This document shows, piece after piece, positions 17,276 to 25,969 of a DNA stretch of 47,152 bases. The first letter of the stretch is position 1; each line of letters opens with the position of its first letter. A program made the position numbers and the translations under genes. The notes beneath the pieces were generated by a model that made no database searches, had not been told where the DNA came from, and saw nothing but the letters and a program-made list of their open reading frames with translations. Origin of the DNA: Burkholderiales bacterium (lineage in GTDB: Bacteria; Pseudomonadota; Gammaproteobacteria; Burkholderiales; Casimicrobiaceae). The DNA lies in NCBI GenBank assembly GCA_025935675.1, contig JAICUU010000003.1:1-47152 (forward strand). Direction: 5' to 3'.

Positions 17276-19852
17276 TCAACGCGCAGCGGCGCCGAGGAAG
17301 GCCGTCATCGCCTCGAACGGCCGGGGCCGGCTGACGAGGTATCCCTGGATGATGTCGCAACCCATGGACGCGAGGAGGTCGCGCTGCGCGGGCGTTTCCA
17401 CGCCCTCGGCGACGACGCGCAGCTCGAGCTGGTGGGCGAGCGAAATGATCGTCGACACGATGGAGATGTTGTCGGCGACCTCGGTCATTGCGCTCACGAA
17501 CGATCGATCGATCTTCATCGCGCTGAGCGGCAACCGGCCGATATACGCGAGCGACGAGTAGCCCGTCCCGAAATCATCGATCTCGACGCCCATGCCGGCA
17601 TCGCGCAACGCCTGCAGCTTGGGCACGTATTGCGCAATGTCGTCCATGATCACCGTCTCGGTGATCTCGAGGTCGATGGCCGCGGGGTCGCCGCCGGTGC
17701 CGCGCACGGCGTCGAGCGCCGACGCCACGAAATCCTTCTGCCGGAGTTGCTTGGCGGACACGTTGACCGACACGCGGGGGACGCCGTGCCCCGCGCTCGC
17801 CCATCGCTGCTGGTCGGTCACTGCCTGGCGCAGGACCCACAGCCCCACGTCGACGATCATGCCGGTCTCCTCGAGCATCGGCACGAATTGCGCGGGCGAC
17901 ACCATGCCCTCGTCGGGACTCTGCCAGCGGATCAGCGCCTCGAGGCTATCGATGCGCCCGGTAGCGAGTTCGATCTTGGGCTGGTAGTGCAGGATGAACT
18001 CCTCGGCAGCGATGGCCTTGTGCAACCGGCTCTCCAGCAGCAGGATGCCGGCCACGCTCGCCTTCATTTGCGACGCGTAGAACATGTAGCGCTCGCCGGA
18101 CGACTTGGCGTTCTTGAGCGCCGCCTCCGCGTTCTTGAGCAGCGATTCGGCGTCGTCGCCGTCGCCCGGATGGATCGCGACGCCGCACTTGAACGCCACG
18201 CGGAGCTCCTGCGTGCCGATGTGGTAGGGATCCCCCATCAGCGCGGCGGTGAATTCGGCGAGGAGACGCGCGGCGTCGGCGTCGTCGCGCACGTCGGGCA
18301 CCGCGATCGCGAAGACATCGGCGCCGAGCCGCGCGATGCTCGCGCTCCCCTCCACGGCATCGCGCAGTCGCGCGGCGATGAGCTTGAGGAGCGTGTCGCC
18401 GGCCTGGCGCCCGAGCGTGTCATTGACGAGCGCGAAGCGCTCGACATCGACCACGGCGACGGCGACGCGCTGCGGCGAATCGGCCGCGTGAGCATTGACG
18501 AGCTGGCTTACGCGATCGGCGAACAGGCTGCGGTTGGGAAGGTCGGTGAGCGGATCGTAATAGGCGAAGTAATCGAGCCGCTCGTTCTTGTCGATGTACT
18601 CGAGCGCGTAGGAGATGTCGCCGGCGAGCTCGGAAAGGAGCTTCATCTCGTCGTCGTCGAACACGTGCGAGCCTGCGGCATACAGCACGAGCGCGCCGCT
18701 GACGTGTCCCTCGACGGGAAGCGGAAGCGCGGCCCCTGCGGTCACCCCTGGCAGCGGGGGCGCGCCTGCCGCTGAAATGTCGTCGACGACGAGCGGAACG
18801 CCCTCGCGAATGGCCCTCGCCGCGATGCCCTGCGGGTCGAATGGCGCCGCGCTTGCGAGGAAGCGCTCGGTCGCGGCCCCATCGAGCCCCTTGCACGCCG
18901 CGACGGTGGGCGTGGCGTCGCCAGCGCCCAAGGCGACCCATGCGAAGCGGAAGCCGCCATGCTCCACGGCGATCCGGCACGCCTCGCGCAGGAGCTCGCC
19001 GCGGTCGCGGACGCGCACGATCGTCGAATTGATTCCGCTCAGCACCCTGTGGATGCGGCTCAGGCGGGCGAGCTTTTGCTCGGCCTCGAGGCGCGCGGTG
19101 AAGTCGACCGCCGCGCCGCCGATCATCGCCGGCCGGCCCTCGCTGTCCGGGATCGGGAACTTGTGCATCAGGTAGCAACGGTCGCCTTCGGGGCCCGCAT
19201 AGGTCTCGAAGGCCTGCAGCACGTGGTTGTGCTGGCGGACCCAGGTGTCGTTCGCGTCGTAGGTCGCGGCCGCCTGCGGCCAGATCTCGCCGTTGGTGCG
19301 CCCGATGATCTCGTCGCTGCCGCGGCTCGCCATGCGCTCGAAGGCCCGGTTGACGAACTGCAGCCGCCCATCGAGCGTCTTGATGAACGCCGGGCCGGGC
19401 AGGTGCTGCATGAACAGCGCGAATCGCTCCTGGACGCGACGCAGCTCGCGCTCGGCATTTTCCTTGATCGCTTTCTCGCGCGCATCGCGCAGGGCCCGCT
19501 CGATCGCCGTCGCGAGCCGGCCCATGTTGTTCTTGAGGATGTAGTCGACCGCGCCGCTGCGCAGCGATTCGATCGCGATCTCCTCGCCGATGGTGCCGGA
19601 CAGGAACACGAAGGGGATGTGGGGCGCGTGCTCGCGCGCGAGCACCAGCGCGTCGGAGCCGGCGAAGTTCGGCATCGAGTAGTCGGACAGGATGATGTCC
19701 GGCTCGAACGACCTCAGCTTCTCGAGGAACGCGGGAGCGGTGTCGACGCGCTCGATGGTGTTGCCGACCCCCGCCTTCTGCAGCGCGCGCGCCACGAGCT
19801 CGGCGTCGAGCGGCCTGTCTTCGACAAGCAGGATTCGGATGGACGCGGACAT
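17276..19852 (-). CDS. REC-PAS-GAF-GGDEF(degenerate)-EAL protein
   Basis: The 858 residues hold a receiver (about 5-120; acceptor in IILSDYSMP, D57), PAS (about 145-265), GAF (about 280-430), a GGDEF-type domain (about 440-590) and EAL (about 605-850). The signature of the cyclase domain reads RLGADVFAI where RLGGDEFAI is expected, so cyclase activity is unlikely. The EAL side is intact (SLEALIRW, LEITETVIM, DDFGTGYSS, KIDRSF, VAEGVET), so it should degrade cyclic di-GMP. The gene is convergent with the one-domain regulator and may take its phosphate signal from the same kinase. Confidence 0.92.
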   Translation of the reverse strand: MSASIRILLVEDRPLDAELVARALQKAGVGNTIERVDTAPAFLEKLRSFEPDIILSDYSMPNFAGSDALVLAREHAPHIPFVFLSGTIGEEIAIESLRSGAVDYILKNNMGRLATAIERALRDAREKAIKENAERELRRVQERFALFMQHLPGPAFIKTLDGRLQFVNRAFERMASRGSDEIIGRTNGEIWPQAAATYDANDTWVRQHNHVLQAFETYAGPEGDRCYLMHKFPIPDSEGRPAMIGGAAVDFTARLEAEQKLARLSRIHRVLSGINSTIVRVRDRGELLREACRIAVEHGGFRFAWVALGAGDATPTVAACKGLDGAATERFLASAAPFDPQGIAARAIREGVPLVVDDISAAGAPPLPGVTAGAALPLPVEGHVSGALVLYAAGSHVFDDDEMKLLSELAGDISYALEYIDKNERLDYFAYYDPLTDLPNRSLFADRVSQLVNAHAADSPQRVAVAVVDVERFALVNDTLGRQAGDTLLKLIAARLRDAVEGSASIARLGADVFAIAVPDVRDDADAARLLAEFTAALMGDPYHIGTQELRVAFKCGVAIHPGDGDDAESLLKNAEAALKNAKSSGERYMFYASQMKASVAGILLLESRLHKAIAAEEFILHYQPKIELATGRIDSLEALIRWQSPDEGMVSPAQFVPMLEETGMIVDVGLWVLRQAVTDQQRWASAGHGVPRVSVNVSAKQLRQKDFVASALDAVRGTGGDPAAIDLEITETVIMDDIAQYVPKLQALRDAGMGVEIDDFGTGYSSLAYIGRLPLSAMKIDRSFVSAMTEVADNISIVSTIISLAHQLELRVVAEGVETPAQRDLLASMGCDIIQGYLVSRPRPFEAMTAFLGAAAR

Positions 19853-20165
19853 GACGTGGTGTACCCAGCTCCTCGCAAGCGACGCAGGGCGTCCGTGCCG
19901 GGTCAGGAAGCGACGAATTGCGCCCGCCCAGGTGACCGCGAACGAGCGCGCGCTCGAACGGCCGGCGGGGGCGGGCTATCGACGCGGGATGACTCGGCCG
20001 AACGACGATTGCCGGTGGCGCGACATGACCTTCAACGAGGTTGCCGGCGCCGCCCCCGACTCTGTCAGCAATTCATGTGCCATTCTGGTGCGAGACGCTC
20101 GCGCGAGCGGGTTTGTATGCGCGTTGCAACTGCTGTACAAAGGCGGCACTTCGAGCCGACCGCCG
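19853..20165. other. Divergent intergenic region
   Basis: This 313-base stretch separates the EAL gene (- strand) from the MFS-acyltransferase gene (+ strand). The + frame is open through it, but its translation has no family resemblance. The only signal I can name is the promoter at 20113-20141. Confidence 0.4.
20113..20141 (+). promoter_or_regulatory. Sigma-70-type promoter of the MFS-acyltransferase gene
   Basis: TTGTAT (20113-20118) and TACAAA (20136-20141) are separated by exactly 17 bases; each matches its consensus at four of six positions. TG precedes the -10 element. Transcription would begin near 20148, 18 bases before the chosen ATG, which supports that start. Confidence 0.45.
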
Positions 20166-22094
20166 ATGCCGACCGCCACCGCGAACGCCGAGCCAGCCTC
20201 CGACCCGCACGCGCGCAACCAGTTCGCGCTCTTGCGCGAGCGCCGCTTCGCGCCATTCTTCTGGACGCAGTTCCTCGGCGCCGGCAACGACAACGTCTAC
20301 AAGAACGCGCTCGTCATCTTCGTCGCCTACCACGCGGCGAGCATGACGACGCTCGACGCCAACACCCTCGTCAACGTCGCGGCGGCCGTCTTCATCCTGC
20401 CGTATGTGCTGCTGTCGGCGACCGCGGGGCAGCTCGCCGACAAGGTCGAGAAGTCGCGGATGATCCGTGTGATCAAGATGCTCGAGGTCGCGATCATGCT
20501 GGTCGGAGTCGCCGGCTTCGCGACGCGGAGCCTCGCGCTGCTGTTCACGGCACTGACGCTGATGGGCGTGCACTCGACGTTCTTCGGGCCGATCAAGTAC
20601 GCGATCCTGCCGCAGGTGCTGAAGCCCGAGGAGCTGACCGGCGGCAACGGCATGGTCGAGATGGGCACGTTCGTCGCGATCCTGCTCGGCACGATCGCCG
20701 GCGGCGTGCTGGTCGCGATCGACCCGAACGGGCCGTTGATCGCATCGGGCGCCGCGGTGGCCATCGCGCTGGCGGGTTACGCGGTGAGCCGCGCGATCCC
20801 GACGGCGCCTGCGGTGGCGCCCGATCTCGAGCTCAACTGGAATCCCGTCAGCGAGACCTGGCGCAACCTGAAGTTCGCGCAGGCGAACCGCGTCGTCTGG
20901 CTGTCGATGCTCGGCATCTCGTGGTTTTGGTTCTACGGCGCGACCTTCCTCACGCAGTTTCCCAACTTCACCCGCGGCGTGCTGGGTGGCGACGAGCACG
21001 TGGCGACGTTCCTGCTCGCCATGTTCTCGGTGGGCATCGGCGCCGGATCGCTGCTGTGCGAGCGGCTGTCGCGGCGCAAGGTCGAGATCGGCCTCGTGCC
21101 GCTCGGCTCGATCGGCATGACGGTGTTCGCGATCGACCTGTGGCTCGCGTCGCGCAACCTGCACGCCACGTCGCTCGCCGGCATCGACGTGCTGCTCGCC
21201 GACCGGGCGCACTGGCGCGTGATCGCCGACCTCGTGCTGATCGGGGTGTTCGGCGGCTTCTACATCGTGCCGCTCTATGCGCTCATCCAGCAGCGCTCGT
21301 CGCCGGCGCACCGCTCGCGGATCATCGCCGCCAACAACATCCTCAACGCGTTGTTCCTGGTCGCGTCGGCGGGCATCGCGCTCGGCCTCCTCAAGGCGGG
21401 CCTCGACATCCCCAGCCTTTTCCTCGTCACCGGCCTCATGAACGCCGCGGTGGCGCTCTTCATCTACCTGCTGGTGCCCGAGTTCCTGATGCGCTTCCTC
21501 GCGTGGCTGCTCGTGTCGACGCTCTACCGGGTGAAGACCGAAGGGCTCGAGCGCATCCCCGAGCAAGGCGCGGCGATCGTCGTCTGCAACCACGTGAGCT
21601 ACGTGGACGCCGTGGTGATCGCGGCCTGCCTCGCGCGCCCGGTGCGCTTCGTGATGGACCATCGCATCTTCGCGTTGCCGGTGCTGTCGTTCCTGTTCCG
21701 CACGATGCGCACCATCCCGATCGCGCCGGCGAAGGAGGACGCGGCGATGAAGGCGCGCGCCTACGAGGCAGTCGCCGCGGCGCTCGCCGAGGGCGAGGTC
21801 GTCGGCATCTTCCCGGAAGGCCGCCTCACCACCGACGGCGCGCTGCTGCCGTTCCGGCCGGGCGTGCAGGAGATCGTCGCGCGCACGCCCGTGCCGGTGG
21901 TGCCGATGGCGCTGCGCGGCCTGTGGGGCAGCTTCTTCTCGCGCGCCGGCGAAGGCGGCAAGGCGATGCGGCGGCTGCGCGGCGTCTTCTCGGCGATCGA
22001 GCTGCGCGTCGGCACGCCGATCGCGCCGCAGGACGCGACGCCCGAGCGCCTGCGCGCCGCGGTGCTCGCGCTGCGCGGCGAGGCGCCGACGTGA
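20166..22094 (+). CDS. MFS transporter fused to a PlsC-type acyltransferase (LplT-Aas-like)
   Basis: The first ~430 of 642 residues form an MFS domain (FFWTQFLGAGNDNVYKNAL, HSTFFGPIKYAILPQ), similar to the lysophospholipid flippase LplT. The last ~200 form a glycerophospholipid acyltransferase with NHVSYVD (H-x4-D), FPEGRLTTDG and VPMALRG. In E. coli, LplT imports lysophospholipids and Aas re-acylates them, with an added acyl-ACP synthetase domain. Here flippase and acyltransferase are one chain and no AMP-binding synthetase domain is present. A role in membrane lipid repair is likely. The ATG at 20166 is supported by the promoter spacing; earlier ATGs in the frame are less likely. Confidence 0.88.
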   Translation: MPTATANAEPASDPHARNQFALLRERRFAPFFWTQFLGAGNDNVYKNALVIFVAYHAASMTTLDANTLVNVAAAVFILPYVLLSATAGQLADKVEKSRMIRVIKMLEVAIMLVGVAGFATRSLALLFTALTLMGVHSTFFGPIKYAILPQVLKPEELTGGNGMVEMGTFVAILLGTIAGGVLVAIDPNGPLIASGAAVAIALAGYAVSRAIPTAPAVAPDLELNWNPVSETWRNLKFAQANRVVWLSMLGISWFWFYGATFLTQFPNFTRGVLGGDEHVATFLLAMFSVGIGAGSLLCERLSRRKVEIGLVPLGSIGMTVFAIDLWLASRNLHATSLAGIDVLLADRAHWRVIADLVLIGVFGGFYIVPLYALIQQRSSPAHRSRIIAANNILNALFLVASAGIALGLLKAGLDIPSLFLVTGLMNAAVALFIYLLVPEFLMRFLAWLLVSTLYRVKTEGLERIPEQGAAIVVCNHVSYVDAVVIAACLARPVRFVMDHRIFALPVLSFLFRTMRTIPIAPAKEDAAMKARAYEAVAAALAEGEVVGIFPEGRLTTDGALLPFRPGVQEIVARTPVPVVPMALRGLWGSFFSRAGEGGKAMRRLRGVFSAIELRVGTPIAPQDATPERLRAAVLALRGEAPT

Positions 22095-22186
22095 GACATC
22101 CTGTGTCAGCCGTCGGGTGCGCACAGGAAGGCTGCGGCAGCGCGCCGACCGTCCCAACGCGCGTCGCGCGCAGGGTCGTCCGATGA
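22091..22186 (+). other. 31-codon mini-ORF after the MFS-acyltransferase gene
   Basis: GTG at 22091 overlaps the stop of the preceding gene (GTGA). The frame stays open to 22184-22186, where its TGA overlaps the ATG of a second mini-ORF (22183). It is the first link of a two-step chain to DUF2157. Confidence 0.3.
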
Positions 22187-22215
22187 GCGTAGTGGCCAGG
22201 GGAGCGACGCGATGA
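22183..22215 (+). other. 10-codon mini-ORF ending on the DUF2157 start
   Basis: ATG at 22183 overlaps the stop of the 31-codon mini-ORF, and its own TGA (22213-22215) overlaps the ATG of DUF2157 at 22212. The peptide would be MSVVARGATR. The Shine-Dalgarno sequence AGGGGAG for DUF2157 lies inside it. Confidence 0.35.
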
Positions 22216-23177
22216 GCGAAGAGATCGACCTCGTCATGCAATGGAACGCGGCGGGCGCGGTTGCGCGCGACGACGTGCCGCGGGCGCTGCGCGCATCCGG
22301 CGCGCATCCGGACGGCGCGCGATGGCTGCGCTTCGTCGAATGGCTGACGCTCGGCGCCGGCAGCGTGCTCCTCGCAGTCGCGCTGGTGTTCTTCATCGCG
22401 TACAACTGGCACGCGATGCCGAACGTGGCGCGGTTCGCGCTCGTCGAGGCGGCGATCGTCGTCGCGGTCGCGGCCTGCCTGTGGCGCGGTCCCGATTCGA
22501 CGGCCGGCGCGGCCGCCCTGTGCGCTGCGGCGATCGCCACCGGCGCGTTGCTCGCGCTCGTCGGGCAGACCTACCAGACCGGCGCCGACACCTACGAGCT
22601 CTTCGCCGCATGGGCGCTCGCGATCCTGCCGTGGACGTTGCTCGGCCGGCAGGCGCCGCTGTGGATGCTGCTGCTCGCGGTCGTCAACCTCGCATCGCAG
22701 GCGTGGTTTGCGCGCTGGGGCATGGCGAGCGCCGTCGGCGGCCAGGGCGCGCTGTGGACGCTGGTGCTGGTCAACGCCGGTGCGCTCGCGCTGTGGGAGA
22801 TCGGCCGCCGGCTCGACCTGCGCGAATTCCACGCCGACTGGGCATTGCGCATCGTCGCGGCGGCGAGCGGGCTTGCCGCGACGATCGCCGGCATCGACGC
22901 GATCGTCGACTCGCGCACCGCGGCGCCGGCGCTCGGTATCGCGTGGCTGCTCTGGCTCGCCGGCATCTGGTACGGCTTCCGGATGCGGCGCGTCGACGTG
23001 TTCGTGCTCGCGGTGGGACTCGGCTCGGTCGTCGTCGTCGCGGCGCTCTTCCTCGGCAAGCACCTGTTTTCCGCGGCCGGCTTCGTGTCGCCGCTCCTCG
23101 TCGGCGCCTTGGTGATCGGCATCGCGGCGGGCGGCATCGTCGTGCTGAAGCGCGTCGCGCAGGAGGCGCATTCGTGA
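22212..23177 (+). CDS. DUF2157 multi-span membrane protein
   Basis: The 321-residue protein has a short soluble N-terminus and about nine or ten hydrophobic segments. The DUF2157 hallmark lies near AVALVFFIAYNWHAMPNVARF and GQTYQTGADTYELFAAWALAILPW. Function is not established for the family. Its start is preceded by AGGGGAGCGACGCG, a good ribosome-binding site. It overlaps the next gene by GTGA, and the next two genes are the usual partners of this family, so the three probably form one membrane assembly. Confidence 0.85.
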   Translation: MSEEIDLVMQWNAAGAVARDDVPRALRASGAHPDGARWLRFVEWLTLGAGSVLLAVALVFFIAYNWHAMPNVARFALVEAAIVVAVAACLWRGPDSTAGAAALCAAAIATGALLALVGQTYQTGADTYELFAAWALAILPWTLLGRQAPLWMLLLAVVNLASQAWFARWGMASAVGGQGALWTLVLVNAGALALWEIGRRLDLREFHADWALRIVAAASGLAATIAGIDAIVDSRTAAPALGIAWLLWLAGIWYGFRMRRVDVFVLAVGLGSVVVVAALFLGKHLFSAAGFVSPLLVGALVIGIAAGGIVVLKRVAQEAHS

Positions 23178-24241
23178 GCGCCGCGGTGACCTGGGAAAAG
23201 CTCGTGACCGCGGGCATCGTGCGCGGCGAGTCGCCGGCCACGACCGCGCCGCCGATGGCGTGGTACCTGCGCGCGCTGGCCGCGGTCGCTGCGTGGATCG
23301 CCGCGATCTGCGTGCTGTCGTCGACCAGCATCCTGTTCGTGCGCGCGTTCGACAACGCCGTGACGACGCTCGTCGTCGGCGCCGCGCTTCTCGCGATCGG
23401 CGCGTGGGTGCTGGCGCGCGCCAAGGGCCGCGTGTTCGTCGCGCAGTTCGGGCTCGCGTTCGCGATCGCGGGCGAGGCGGCGATCGGGCTCGGCATCGCG
23501 CGCGCCAGCGAGCCGAACCACACGCTCGCGTGGGCGCTGATCGGCGCGTTCGAGGCGATCATGCTCGTGGCGATCGCCGAGCGCACGCACCGCGCGCTCG
23601 CCGCGCTCGCCGTCGGGATGTGCGGCTTCGGGCTGCTCGCGCGACTCGGGCCGCTGTCGCTGGCGGCGCCGCTGACGACCATTGCGTTCGTCGGCGCGGC
23701 ATGGGCCGCGACGCGCGACGCGCGCAGCGACGCGTTGTGGCGGCCGGCATCAGCCGGCTTCGGCGTCGCGCTCCTCGCCTTCGCGCCGCTCGCCGACCTC
23801 GCTCACGACGCGGTGCGTTGGTGGCATGCGCCGCCCGACACCTCGTCGCGCGTGGCGGCGGTGCTGATGGCGATCGCGTTCGTCGCGGTGGTGGCGCTCC
23901 TGTGCCGCCGGCTCGCGCTCGCCGACTCGCGCGTCACGCGGGTCGCGCTCCTCGGCGCCATCGCGATCGCAGCACTCGCGTATCCGGTGCCCGGGTTGCT
24001 GGCGGCATTGATCGTGATGCTGGTCGCGTTCGACACCGGCCGGCCGGCGTTGACCGGCCTCGGCATCGCCACCGCGATCGGCATGCTCGGCTACTACTAC
24101 TTCTCGCTCGCGACGACGCTCTTCGCCAAGTCGGTCTCGCTCGCCGCCGTGGGCATCGTGCTGATGGGTGTCGGTGCGGCACTGCGTCGCGTGGCGCGGG
24201 CGAGCGAAGGGCAAGCGAGCGAGGCCAGGCGCCATGCGTAA
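23174..24241 (+). CDS. DUF4401 multi-span membrane protein
   Basis: The 355-residue protein starts at a GTG that overlaps the DUF2157 stop. It has about ten hydrophobic segments, starting at WYLRALAAVAAWIAAICVLSS, and the family-typical end GIATAIGMLGYYYFSLATTLFAKSV cut here for length: residues around GMLGYYYFSL mark it. No catalytic motif is visible and its function is unknown. It overlaps the next gene by eight bases. The tight packing of the three genes argues for equal amounts of the three products. Confidence 0.82.
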   Translation: MSAAVTWEKLVTAGIVRGESPATTAPPMAWYLRALAAVAAWIAAICVLSSTSILFVRAFDNAVTTLVVGAALLAIGAWVLARAKGRVFVAQFGLAFAIAGEAAIGLGIARASEPNHTLAWALIGAFEAIMLVAIAERTHRALAALAVGMCGFGLLARLGPLSLAAPLTTIAFVGAAWAATRDARSDALWRPASAGFGVALLAFAPLADLAHDAVRWWHAPPDTSSRVAAVLMAIAFVAVVALLCRRLALADSRVTRVALLGAIAIAALAYPVPGLLAALIVMLVAFDTGRPALTGLGIATAIGMLGYYYFSLATTLFAKSVSLAAVGIVLMGVGAALRRVARASEGQASEARRHA

Positions 24242-24731
24242 GCTCGCCATCGCGCTCGCCACGCTCGCCGTGCTGGCGGTGGTCAACGTCGGCATCGCGC
24301 ATCGGGAGTCGCAGGTCGCCTCCGGCACGCCCGTGGTCCTCGAGCTCGTGCCCGTCGACCCGCGCGCGCTGCTGCAGGGCGACTACATGCGCCTGTCGTA
24401 CCGGATCGTGCGCGACGCGTTTCCCGATCGCGTGGCGATCCCGGCGTACGGCGACGGCCATGTCGTGGTCGCACCGGATGGGAAAGGCGTCGCGCAATTC
24501 GTCCGCTTCGACGACGGCACGGCGCTCAAGCCCGGCGAGCTGCGGCTGCGCTACCGCGTGCGCGACGGTGACGTCCGGTTCGCGACCAACGCCTGGTTCT
24601 TCGAGGAAGGCCACGGCGCCGATTTCGCCGGCGCCCGCTTTGGCGAGTTCCGCGTGGCGCCCGATGGCGAGATGCTGCTCGTCAAGCTGCGCGACAAGGA
24701 TCTCGGCGAGCTCGCGCACGCGGCGCGCTGA
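24234..24731 (+). CDS. GDYXXLXY-domain membrane-anchored protein
   Basis: The 165-residue protein has one N-terminal membrane or signal segment (LAIALATLAVLAVVNVGIA) and the name-giving motif as GDYMRLSYRI. The rest is a beta-rich periplasmic domain. The family is always found near DUF2157/DUF4401 proteins, as here. Function is unknown. The ATG at 24234 lies inside the end of DUF4401, so it depends on translation of that gene. Confidence 0.88.
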   Translation: MRKLAIALATLAVLAVVNVGIAHRESQVASGTPVVLELVPVDPRALLQGDYMRLSYRIVRDAFPDRVAIPAYGDGHVVVAPDGKGVAQFVRFDDGTALKPGELRLRYRVRDGDVRFATNAWFFEEGHGADFAGARFGEFRVAPDGEMLLVKLRDKDLGELAHAAR

Positions 24732-24738
24732 CGCGCGA

Positions 24739-24747
24739 TGCTAAACT
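24739..24747 (+). promoter_or_regulatory. Extended -10 element of aroC
   Basis: TG-N-TAAACT fits the extended -10 form and stands out from the GC-rich surroundings. It would start transcription near 24754, giving a 25-base leader for aroC. No -35 element is seen, which is usual for extended -10 promoters. Confidence 0.4.
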
Positions 24748-24778
24748 CGATCGGCCACCGCTCCTCTTTCGGTAACGC

Positions 24779-25942
24779 ATGTCCGGCAACACCTTAGGCA
24801 CGCTGTTCCGCGTCACCTCGTTCGGCGAGTCGCACGGGCCGGCGATCGGCTGCGTCGTCGACGGCTGCCCGCCCGGCATGGCGCTCGACGCCGCCGACAT
24901 CCAGCATGAGCTCGATCGCCGCAAGCCCGGCACGTCGCGCCACGTCACGCAACGCCGCGAGTCGGACACCGTCGAGATCCTGTCCGGCGTGTTCGAGGGC
25001 GTCACCACCGGCACGCCGATCGCGCTGCTGATCCGCAACGAGGATTCTCGCAGCAAGGACTACGCGAACATCGCCGGGACATTTCGTCCCGGCCATGCCG
25101 ACTACACGTACTGGCAGAAGTACGGCGTGCGCGACTACCGCGGAGGCGGCCGGCAGTCGGCGCGCGAGACGGCGGTGCGCGTGGCCGCCGGTGCCGTCGC
25201 GAGGAAGTGGCTGCGCGAGCGGCATGGCGTCGCCATCCGCGGCCACCTGACGCAACTCGGGCCCAACGTCGTGCCGTTCGAGGACTGGGCGCACGTCGAC
25301 GCCAATCCCTTCTTCGTCGGCAACGCGAGCATCGTCCCCGCGCTCGAGACGTACATGGATCGGCTGCGCAAGTCGGGTGATTCCGCCGGCGCGAGGATCG
25401 AGGTCGTCGCGTCCGGCGTGCCCGTGGGATGGGGCGAGCCGGTGTACGGCAAGCTCGACGCCGACATCGCCGCGGCGATGATGAGCATCAACGCTGTCAA
25501 GGGTGTGGAGATCGGCGCGGGCTTCGCGGCCGTTACGCAGCCCGGTACCGTGCACTCCGACGAGATGACGCCGCAGGGCTTCGCGTCCAACCACGCCGGC
25601 GGGATCCTCGGCGGCATCTCCACCGGCCAGGACATCGTCGTCGCATTCGCCGTGAAGCCGACGTCATCGATCCGCCTCGACCGTCACTCGGTCGACAAGT
25701 CGGGCGCGCCGGTGATCGTCAACACGCACGGCCGCCACGATCCCTGCGTCGGCATCCGCGCGACGCCGATCGGCGAGGCGATGCTCGCGCTGGTGCTGAT
25801 GGACCACGCGCTGCGCCACCGTGCGCAGAACGCCGACGTGACGACCCGCACGCCGAGGATCGCCGCGCAGGCGCCCCCGTCGGTCGTCGCCGCGCTGAAG
25901 CGCGGCCGCGCCGTCGACAATCCCGAGCCCGACGAGGCTTGA
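24779..25942 (+). CDS. aroC: Chorismate synthase
   Basis: It makes chorismate from EPSP in the last shared step of aromatic amino acid synthesis and needs reduced FMN. The 387 residues show the family signatures [27 protein letters not shown], here split as TSFGESHG and [10 protein letters not shown], then [11 protein letters not shown], and [17 protein letters not shown] near the end (key part GGILGGIS). Length is slightly above the E. coli enzyme because of the Pro/Ala C-terminal tail. It is convergent with xseA, 27 bases apart. Confidence 0.97.
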   Translation: MSGNTLGTLFRVTSFGESHGPAIGCVVDGCPPGMALDAADIQHELDRRKPGTSRHVTQRRESDTVEILSGVFEGVTTGTPIALLIRNEDSRSKDYANIAGTFRPGHADYTYWQKYGVRDYRGGGRQSARETAVRVAAGAVARKWLRERHGVAIRGHLTQLGPNVVPFEDWAHVDANPFFVGNASIVPALETYMDRLRKSGDSAGARIEVVASGVPVGWGEPVYGKLDADIAAAMMSINAVKGVEIGAGFAAVTQPGTVHSDEMTPQGFASNHAGGILGGISTGQDIVVAFAVKPTSSIRLDRHSVDKSGAPVIVNTHGRHDPCVGIRATPIGEAMLALVLMDHALRHRAQNADVTTRTPRIAAQAPPSVVAALKRGRAVDNPEPDEA

Positions 25943-25969
25943 GCGGCAGCCAGCGCCGCAGCCGCAGCG

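Noticed and set aside
20073-23171. A 1032-codon open frame on the - strand
   Set aside because: It is antisense to the MFS-acyltransferase and DUF2157 genes. Its translation is an Arg/His/Asp-rich mix with no family resemblance, the usual mirror of GC-biased third positions. The same holds for the other long antisense frames, such as 2681-4120, 4340-6037 and 44921-46165.
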